Assembly: GCA_026786045.1 (NCBI GenBank)
Contig: JAJAYV010000205.1
Location: 1 to 5,043 of the forward strand
Origin: Frankiaceae bacterium
GTDB taxonomy: Bacteria > Actinomycetota > Actinomycetes > Mycobacteriales > SCTD01
Length of the DNA stretch: 5,043 bases
Direction: 5' to 3'
This document shows, piece after piece, positions 1 to 4,017 of the stretch (within the stretch, counting starts at the first letter, position 1; each line of letters opens with the position of its first letter). Under the pieces are notes generated by a model that did no database searches, was not told where the DNA came from, and saw only the letters and a list, made by a program, of their open reading frames with translations. The translations under genes and the position numbers were made by a program.

Positions 1-361
1 GCCCAAGGGCGGGCCGGGCATGCGCGAGATGCTCATGGTCACCAGCGCGATCAAGGGCGCGGGCCTCGGCAAGGACGTGCTGCTGCTCACTGACGGGCGC
101 TTCTCCGGCGGCACGACCGGCCTGTGCGTCGGCCACGTCGCCCCCGAGGCGACCGACGGCGGGCCGATCGCGCTCGTGCAGGACGGCGACCGGATCCGGC
201 TCGACCTCGACGCCGGCACCCTCGACCTTCTCGTCGAGGTCGACGAGCTCGAGCGGCGGCGCGCGGACTGGAAGCCGCTCGAGGCCCGCTACACGACCGG
301 CGTCCTCGGCAAGTACGCCAAGCTCGTCGGCTCGGCCGCCCAGGGCGCCATCACGGGCTGA
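1..361 (+). CDS. ilvD: Dihydroxy-acid dehydratase, C-terminal part (5' end outside window)
   Basis: The frame is open from the left edge (first full codon at base 2) and ends at TGA 359-361, giving the last 119 residues of a protein usually about 560-620 residues long. The fragment opens with the family signature PKGGPGMREM and continues with LLTDGRFSGGT and GHVAPEA, both diagnostic of the IlvD/Edd family. The serine of GRFSGGT (codon 104-106) is the residue taken in this family to act as catalytic base. The enzyme is a cytoplasmic Fe-S dehydratase that converts 2,3-dihydroxy-isovalerate or -methylvalerate to the 2-keto acids, the third step of valine/isoleucine synthesis and the step after IlvC. 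The Fe-S cysteines lie upstream of the window and cannot be checked. It is encoded in the same direction as ilvBNC, but a promoter and an attenuator separate it from ilvB. Phosphogluconate dehydratase (Edd) is the paralogous alternative; the ilv neighbours favour IlvD. Confidence 0.96.
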   Translation, partial: PKGGPGMREMLMVTSAIKGAGLGKDVLLLTDGRFSGGTTGLCVGHVAPEATDGGPIALVQDGDRIRLDLDAGTLDLLVEVDELERRRADWKPLEARYTTGVLGKYAKLVGSAAQGAITG

Positions 362-377
362 GCGCGCGTCTCAAGGC

Positions 378-395
378 GTGGGACAGCCGTCCCAC
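378..395 (+). terminator. Perfect 7-bp inverted repeat after ilvD: weak terminator or operator
   Basis: GTGGGAC (378-384) and GTCCCAC (389-395) are exact reverse complements around the 4-base loop AGCC. A second short pairing, AAGG 373-376 with CCTT 398-401, can extend the stem after a small internal loop. No run of T follows, so if it ends ilvD transcription it is of the U-tract-poor type common in high-GC actinobacteria. It ends only 4 bases before the -35 box of the ilvB promoter, so it could equally be a binding site for a regulator. The sequence alone does not decide. Confidence 0.35.
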
Positions 396-399
396 CTCC

Positions 400-429
400 T
401 TGACACTGGCCCCGGGCCTGACGCACCCT
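400..429 (+). promoter_or_regulatory. Predicted sigma-70-type promoter of the ilvB leader
   Basis: TTGACA at 400-405 is a perfect -35 consensus, rare by chance in such GC-rich DNA. With an 18-base spacer the best -10 candidate is CACCCT at 424-429, which keeps the two most important consensus bases (A2 and T6) but lacks T1. A start 7 bases after this -10 would fall at base 436, the first base of the leader GTG codon. The placement just ahead of a leader peptide and terminator supports the call. The weak -10 match limits confidence. Confidence 0.6.
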
Positions 430-435
430 TGCGGA

Positions 436-462
436 GTGCTGAGCCTCCTCGTAGTCCCCTAG
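436..462 (+). CDS. ilvB leader peptide (branched-chain amino acid attenuator)
   Basis: GTG 436 to TAG 460-462 encodes the 8-residue peptide M-L-S-L-L-V-V-P. Five of its seven residues after the start are Leu or Val, in the run L-S-L-L-V-V just before the stop. Such a run in front of a hairpin and an intrinsic terminator is the hallmark of ribosome-mediated attenuation. Actinobacterial ilvB genes are known to carry leader peptides of this kind, though their sequences vary widely. There is no Shine-Dalgarno site at normal distance: the only purine stretch (GCGGA, 431-435) touches the start codon. The predicted transcription start coincides with the GTG, so translation may be leaderless. The job is to sense charged Leu- and Val-tRNA: stalling at codons 4-7 would put a ribosome over the following hairpin. 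There is no Ile codon. The gene is too short for ordinary gene callers. Confidence 0.7.
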   Translation: MLSLLVVP

Positions 463-489
463 CGCGCCTGCCGAACCGGCAGACGCGCT
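461..489 (+). promoter_or_regulatory. Leader hairpin between leader peptide and terminator
   Basis: AGCGCG 461-466 pairs with CGCGCT 484-489, and CTGCCG 468-473 pairs with CGGCAG 477-482. That is 12 base pairs with one C/A mismatch (467/483) and a 3-base loop. The stem starts inside the leader stop codon, so a ribosome held on the Leu/Val codons would cover its 5' arm. This fits the 1:2 (pause or anti-antiterminator) hairpin of a classical attenuator. The freed 3' arm could then pair with the terminator: CCGG 476-479 with 504-507, and ACG 483-485 with 498-500. That alternative is short and imperfect. The hairpin is seen in the sequence; its switching role is inferred. Confidence 0.6.
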
Positions 490-490
490 C

Positions 491-525
491 ACCCCTCCGT
501 GCTCCGGCACGAGGGGTTCTTTTTT
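491..525 (+). terminator. Intrinsic terminator of the ilvB attenuator
   Basis: ACCCCT 491-496 pairs with AGGGGT 512-517, and CGTGC 498-502 pairs with GCACG 507-511. This gives 11 base pairs with a single bulged C (497). The loop is TCCG closed by C-G, which as RNA is a stable UNCG-type tetraloop. The stem runs straight into TCTTTTTT (518-525), a T-rich tract that stands out sharply in this GC-rich DNA. It lies inside the leader, 36 bases before the ilvB start codon, so it must be regulated rather than ending a gene. Its position after a Leu/Val-rich reading frame makes it the decision point for ilvBN(C) transcription. Confidence 0.9.
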
Positions 526-548
526 GCCCTGACACCGCCGCGGAACAC

Positions 549-555
549 AAAGGAA
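549..555 (+). promoter_or_regulatory. Ribosome binding site of ilvB
   Basis: AAAGGAA ends 5 bases before ATG 561 and fixes the start of ilvB there. The ilvB frame is open upstream to GTG 378, but that earlier start would place the terminator and leader inside the gene and has no comparable site. Confidence 0.8.
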
Positions 556-560
556 CCGAC

Positions 561-2315
561 ATGGACGCCCAGCCCGAGAGCCTCACCGGAGCACAGATGC
601 TCGTGCGCTCGCTCGAGAGCGTCGGCGCGGAGGTCGTCTTCGGCATCCCCGGCGGGGCGATCCTGCCGGCGTACGACCCGATCTTCGACAGCAAGAAGCT
701 GCGGCACATCCTGGTGCGCCACGAGCAGGGCGGCGGCCACGCGGCCGAGGGCTACGCGCAGGCGACCGGGAAGGTCGGCGTCTGCATGGCCACCAGCGGC
801 CCCGGCGCGACCAACCTGGTCACGCCGATCGCCGACGCGTACATGGACAGCGTGCCGCTGGTCGCCATCACCGGGCAGGTCCCGAGCGGCTCGATCGGCA
901 CCGACGCCTTCCAGGAGGCCGACATCGTCGGCATCACCATGCCGATCACCAAGCACAACTTCCTGGTCCAGCGCGCCGACGACATCCCGCGCACCATCGC
1001 CGAGGCGTTCCACCTTGCCAGCACCGGCCGCCCGGGCCCGGTCCTTGTCGACCTGCCCAAGGACATCCTGCAGGCGCAGGGGTCGTTCTCCTGGCCGCCG
1101 CAGCTCGACCTGCCCGGCTACCACCCGACGACGCGGCCGCACGCCAAGCAGATCCGCGAGGCCGCCAAGATGATCGCGGCCGCCCAGCGCCCCGTCCTCT
1201 ACGTCGGCGGCGGCGTGCTCAAGGCGCGCGCGGCCGCCGAGCTGCGGGTGCTCGCCGAGCTCACCGGAATCCCCGTCGTCACCACCCTGATGGCCCGCGG
1301 GGCCTTCCCGGACAGCCACCCGCAGCACCTCGGCATGCCCGGCATGCACGGCACCGTCGCCGCCGTCACCGCCCTGCAGAAGGCCGACCTGCTCATCTGC
1401 CTCGGCGCCCGCTTCGACGACCGGGTGACCGGCAAGCTCGACTCGTTCGCGCCCGGTGCCGCCGTCATCCACGCCGACATCGACCCGGCCGAGATCGGCA
1501 AGAACCGCACCGCCGACGTGCCGATCGTCGGCGACTGCCGCGAGACCATCGCCGACCTCGTCGTCGCCGTCGGCGAGCTGTACGAGACCGGTACCCGCGC
1601 CGACATCGGCGGCTGGTGGGCCGAGGTCGACGGGTGGCGCACGCGCTACCCGCTGGGCTACGCCGAGCCGACCGACGGCTCGCTGGCGCCGCAGCACGTC
1701 ATCACCCGCATCGGCCAGATCGCCGGTCCCGAGGCCATCTTCGTGAGCGGCGTCGGACAGCACCAGATGTGGGCCAGTCAGTTCATCTCGTACGAGAACC
1801 CTTACACCTGGCTGAACTCCGGCGGCGCGGGGACCATGGGCTACGCCGTGCCCGCCGCGATGGGCGCAAAGGTCGGGCGCCCCGAGGCGACGGTGTGGGC
1901 CATCGACGGCGACGGCTGCTTCCAGATGACCAACCAGGAGCTCGTCACCTGCGCGATCGAGGGCATCCCGATCAAGGTGGCCGTCATCAACAACGGCAAC
2001 CTCGGCATGGTGCGCCAGTGGCAGACGCTCTTCTACGGCAGCCGCTACTCCAACACGGTGCTCAACTCCAAGCGCATCCCCGACTTCGTCAAGCTCGCCG
2101 ACGCGATGGGCTGCATCGGGCTGCGGTGCGACACCAAGGCCGACGTGGACGCCACGATCGAGAAGGCGATGGCCGTCGACGACGTGCCCGTCGTCATCGA
2201 CTTCGTGGTCGGCGAGGACGCGATGGTGTGGCCGATGGTCCCCGCCGGCACGAGCAACGACGAGATCCTCGCCGCGCGTGACACGCGCCCGGTGTGGGAC
2301 GCCAACGACGTCTGA
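561..2315 (+). CDS. ilvB: Acetohydroxyacid (acetolactate) synthase, catalytic large subunit
   Basis: This 584-residue protein is within the usual 550-620 range. It condenses two pyruvates to 2-acetolactate, or pyruvate and 2-ketobutyrate to 2-aceto-2-hydroxybutyrate, the first common step of Val/Ile/Leu synthesis in the cytoplasm. Domains in order: N-terminal ThDP/PYR domain (about 9-175) with GIPGGAILP and the catalytic Glu55 in RHEQGGGHAAEGYA; central FAD-binding domain (about 198-335) with LGMPGMHGT (258-265) and LGARFDDRVTG (281-291); C-terminal ThDP/PP domain (about 390-550) with the metal/ThDP motif GDG 450-452 through NN 477-478. Trp487 in VRQWQ and Pro108 in GQVP, both sites linked to herbicide resistance when mutated, are wild type. 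The IGTDAFQEADIVGITMPITKHN stretch separates it from catabolic acetolactate synthases, as does the adjacent regulatory subunit gene. ATG 561 is chosen for its AAAGGAA site and because the product begins like family members. The next gene, ilvN, starts 23 bases after the stop. Expression is probably set by the upstream attenuator. Confidence 0.98.
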   Translation: MDAQPESLTGAQMLVRSLESVGAEVVFGIPGGAILPAYDPIFDSKKLRHILVRHEQGGGHAAEGYAQATGKVGVCMATSGPGATNLVTPIADAYMDSVPLVAITGQVPSGSIGTDAFQEADIVGITMPITKHNFLVQRADDIPRTIAEAFHLASTGRPGPVLVDLPKDILQAQGSFSWPPQLDLPGYHPTTRPHAKQIREAAKMIAAAQRPVLYVGGGVLKARAAAELRVLAELTGIPVVTTLMARGAFPDSHPQHLGMPGMHGTVAAVTALQKADLLICLGARFDDRVTGKLDSFAPGAAVIHADIDPAEIGKNRTADVPIVGDCRETIADLVVAVGELYETGTRADIGGWWAEVDGWRTRYPLGYAEPTDGSLAPQHVITRIGQIAGPEAIFVSGVGQHQMWASQFISYENPYTWLNSGGAGTMGYAVPAAMGAKVGRPEATVWAIDGDGCFQMTNQELVTCAIEGIPIKVAVINNGNLGMVRQWQTLFYGSRYSNTVLNSKRIPDFVKLADAMGCIGLRCDTKADVDATIEKAMAVDDVPVVIDFVVGEDAMVWPMVPAGTSNDEILAARDTRPVWDANDV

Positions 2316-2326
2316 CGACAGGACAC

Positions 2327-2330
2327 AGGA
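2327..2330 (+). promoter_or_regulatory. Ribosome binding site of ilvN
   Basis: AGGA lies 8 bases before ATG 2339, within the 23-base gap after the ilvB stop. It supports that ATG over the in-frame GTG at 2294, which lies inside ilvB and would add 15 residues with no homology to the family. Confidence 0.7.
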
Positions 2331-2338
2331 ACCCGCCC

Positions 2339-2866
2339 ATGGCCCTCACCCGCCACACCCTCTCCGTCCTCGTCGAGAACAAGCCCGGCGTCCTCGCCCG
2401 TGTCGCGGCGCTGTTCAGCCGGCGCGGCTTCAACATCGAGTCGCTGGCCGTCGGCCCCACCGAGCACCCGACGGTGAGCCGGATGACGATCGTCGTGTCG
2501 GTCGACGACCTGCCGCTCGAGCAGGTGACCAAGCAGCTCAACAAGCTCGTCAACGTGCTGAAGATCGTTGAGCTCGAGCCGGCTACCAGCGTGCAGCGCG
2601 AGCTGCTGCTGCTGAAGGTCAAGGCCGACCTGACCAGCCGCAGCCACGTGCTCGAGACCGTCCAGCTGTTCCGCGCCAAGGTCGTCGACGTCGCCGCGGA
2701 CGCGGTCACCATCGAGGCCACCGGCACCAACGACAAGCTGACGGCCTTGATCCGCGTGCTCGAGCCCTTCGGCATCCGCGAGCTCGTCCAGTCCGGCATG
2801 GTCGCCGTCGGCCGCGGCTCGCGGTCGATGACCGGCGCGGAGCCACGGCTGCGCAGTGCGTCCTAG
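2339..2866 (+). CDS. ilvN: Acetohydroxyacid synthase, regulatory small subunit
   Basis: This 175-residue protein matches the family length (about 160-175). It binds IlvB, raises its activity and makes it sensitive to feedback by valine. The N-terminal ACT domain (about 6-80) carries the signature TLSVLVENKPGVLARV, followed by FSRRGFNIESLAVG. Asn14, Gly17 and Asn32 align with Asn11, Gly14 and Asn29 of E. coli IlvH, positions where mutation relieves valine inhibition. All three are intact, so a feedback-sensitive enzyme is expected. The C-terminal small-subunit domain (about 85-160) contains RELLLLKVKAD and ends near FGIRELVQSGMVAVGRG. A short polar tail, SRSMTGAEPRLRSAS, follows. ATG 2339 is preferred because of the AGGA site and because the protein then begins directly at the ACT domain. 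The close spacing to ilvB indicates co-transcription. Confidence 0.97.
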   Translation: MALTRHTLSVLVENKPGVLARVAALFSRRGFNIESLAVGPTEHPTVSRMTIVVSVDDLPLEQVTKQLNKLVNVLKIVELEPATSVQRELLLLKVKADLTSRSHVLETVQLFRAKVVDVAADAVTIEATGTNDKLTALIRVLEPFGIRELVQSGMVAVGRGSRSMTGAEPRLRSAS

Positions 2867-2880
2867 CGCGGCTCGCCGCG
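2867..2880 (+). other. Small GC hairpin directly after the ilvN stop
   Basis: CGCGG 2867-2871 pairs with CCGCG 2876-2880 around loop CTCG, starting at the base after the TAG. There is no T tract. It could be a partial terminator, a 3'-end or processing barrier between ilvBN and ilvC transcripts, or chance in GC-rich DNA. The whole ilvN-ilvC gap is 87 bases, larger than the ilvB-ilvN gap. Confidence 0.3.
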
Positions 2881-2935
2881 ACGCATCCCCAGCGCTTCTT
2901 GGCGCGTCCTAGCCTCCCGTCCACCACCCCTGCAG

Positions 2936-2941
2936 AAGGAG
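2936..2941 (+). promoter_or_regulatory. Ribosome binding site of ilvC (long spacing)
   Basis: AAGGAG is a near-perfect Shine-Dalgarno sequence, but 12 bases separate it from ATG 2954, longer than the usual 5-9. No other in-frame start codon lies between, and the protein begins like family members at ATG 2954, so the start stands. The spacing may lower translation of ilvC somewhat. Confidence 0.7.
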
Positions 2942-2953
2942 CACTTCCACCTC

Positions 2954-3955
2954 ATGGCCGAGATCTACTACGACGACGACGCCGACCTCGGCCTCATCGC
3001 GAGCAAGAAGGTGGCCGTCCTCGGCTACGGCAGCCAGGGCCACGCCCACGCGCTGTCGCTGCGCGACTCCGGCGTCGACGTCCGCGTCGGCCTGCCCGAG
3101 GGCAGCAAGAGCCGCGCCAAGGCCGAGGCCGAGGGGCTGCGCGTCGTCACGCCCGCCGAGGCGGCCGCCGAAGCCGACGTCATCATGGTCCTCGCGCCGG
3201 ACACGGTGCAGCGCAAGCTCTACGAGGCCGACGTCGCCCCGAACCTCAAGGACGGTGACGCGCTGCTGTTCGGCCACGGCCTGAACATCCGCTTCGGCCT
3301 CATCACCCCGCCGGCCGGCGTCGACGTCGCCATGGTCGCGCCCAAGGGTCCGGGCCACCTCGTGCGTCGGCAGTTCGTCGACGGGCGCGGCGTGCCGTGC
3401 CTGGTCGCCGTGGAGCAGGACGCGACCGGGAACGCGCTGCAGCTGGCCCTCTCGTACGCCAAGGGGATCGGCGGCACCAAGGCCGGCGTCCTGCGCACGA
3501 CGTTCAAGGAGGAGACCGAGACCGACCTGTTCGGCGAGCAGGCGGTCCTCTGCGGCGGCGCCTCGGCGCTGGTCCAGACCGGCTTCGAGGTCCTCATCGA
3601 GGCCGGCTACCAGCCCGAGGTCGCGTACTTCGAGTGCCTGCACGAGCTGAAGCTCATCGTCGACCTGATGTACGAGGGTGGGATCGGCAAGATGCGCTGG
3701 TCCATCTCGGACACCGCGGAGTTCGGCGATTACGTCACCGGCCCGCGCATCATCACCGCCGACACCAAGAAGGCGATGCAGCAGGTGCTGGCCGAGATCC
3801 AGGACGGGACCTTCACCAAGCGCCTCATCGACGACGACGAGAACGGCGGCATCGAGCTCGCCGCCTTCCGCAAGACCGGCGCAGACCACCCGATCGAGAA
3901 GGTCGGCGCGCAGCTGCGCCCGATGATGGCCTGGATCGACGACGCCGGGGAGTAG
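2954..3955 (+). CDS. ilvC: Ketol-acid reductoisomerase, class I (short form)
   Basis: This 333-residue protein is the class I length (about 325-340), not the long class II form near 490. It catalyses Mg-dependent alkyl migration and NAD(P)H-dependent reduction of 2-acetolactate to 2,3-dihydroxy-isovalerate, and the parallel isoleucine step, feeding IlvD. The N-terminal Rossmann domain (about 1-182) has GYGSQGHAHA at 24-33. Arg44, Ser51 and Ser53 in the following cofactor loop fit a preference for NADPH. His108 lies in FGHGLNIRFG, and Lys131 in PKGPGHLVRRQ. The C-terminal knotted helical domain provides the metal ligands and substrate residues: Asp191 and Glu195 (ETDLFGEQ), Glu227 and Glu231 (FECLHELK) and Ser252 (WSISDTAEFGDY). 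All are present, so the enzyme should be active. It lies 87 bases after ilvN on the same strand and is probably part of the ilvBNC transcript. A separate promoter in the gap cannot be excluded. Confidence 0.98.
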   Translation: MAEIYYDDDADLGLIASKKVAVLGYGSQGHAHALSLRDSGVDVRVGLPEGSKSRAKAEAEGLRVVTPAEAAAEADVIMVLAPDTVQRKLYEADVAPNLKDGDALLFGHGLNIRFGLITPPAGVDVAMVAPKGPGHLVRRQFVDGRGVPCLVAVEQDATGNALQLALSYAKGIGGTKAGVLRTTFKEETETDLFGEQAVLCGGASALVQTGFEVLIEAGYQPEVAYFECLHELKLIVDLMYEGGIGKMRWSISDTAEFGDYVTGPRIITADTKKAMQQVLAEIQDGTFTKRLIDDDENGGIELAAFRKTGADHPIEKVGAQLRPMMAWIDDAGE

Positions 3956-3993
3956 CCCCAGCCGGTACGACGGCCCGGTCGCTGCCTTGCTCA

Positions 3994-4016
3994 GCTGCCG
4001 GCCGTTGCCGCGCAGC
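3994..4016. terminator. GC-rich hairpin between convergent genes
   Basis: GCTGC 3994-3998 pairs with GCAGC 4012-4016, and CGGC 3999-4002 pairs with GCCG 4007-4010. This gives 9 base pairs with one bulged C and loop CGTT. It sits in the 62-base gap between the ilvC stop and the stop of the minus-strand gene, where a shared terminator is expected. Neither strand shows a T tract, so it would be an atypical actinobacterial terminator, possibly working in both directions. Confidence 0.45.
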
Positions 4017-4017
4017 C

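Noticed and set aside
499..1173. Plus-strand frame overlapping the start of ilvB in another register
   Set aside because: Arg/Ser/Ala-rich low-complexity translation typical of a wrong frame in high-GC DNA. It starts inside the terminator hairpin.
489..1763. Long minus-strand frame (424 codons) opposite ilvB
   Set aside because: It is antisense to ilvB codons with G/C at the third position. Its product is low-complexity, rich in D, G, A and R, with no motif, and it crosses the ilvB leader.
2294..2338. GTG 2294 as the ilvN start
   Set aside because: It lies within ilvB, has no suitable binding site, and adds residues unlike the family. ATG 2339 with AGGA is better.
3956..3984. Second hairpin after the ilvC stop (CAGC 3959-3962 with GCTG 3981-3984, CGAC 3968-3971 with GTCG 3978-3981)
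   Set aside because: The stems are only 4 bp, with large internal loops and no T tract. The hairpin at 3994-4016 is much stronger.
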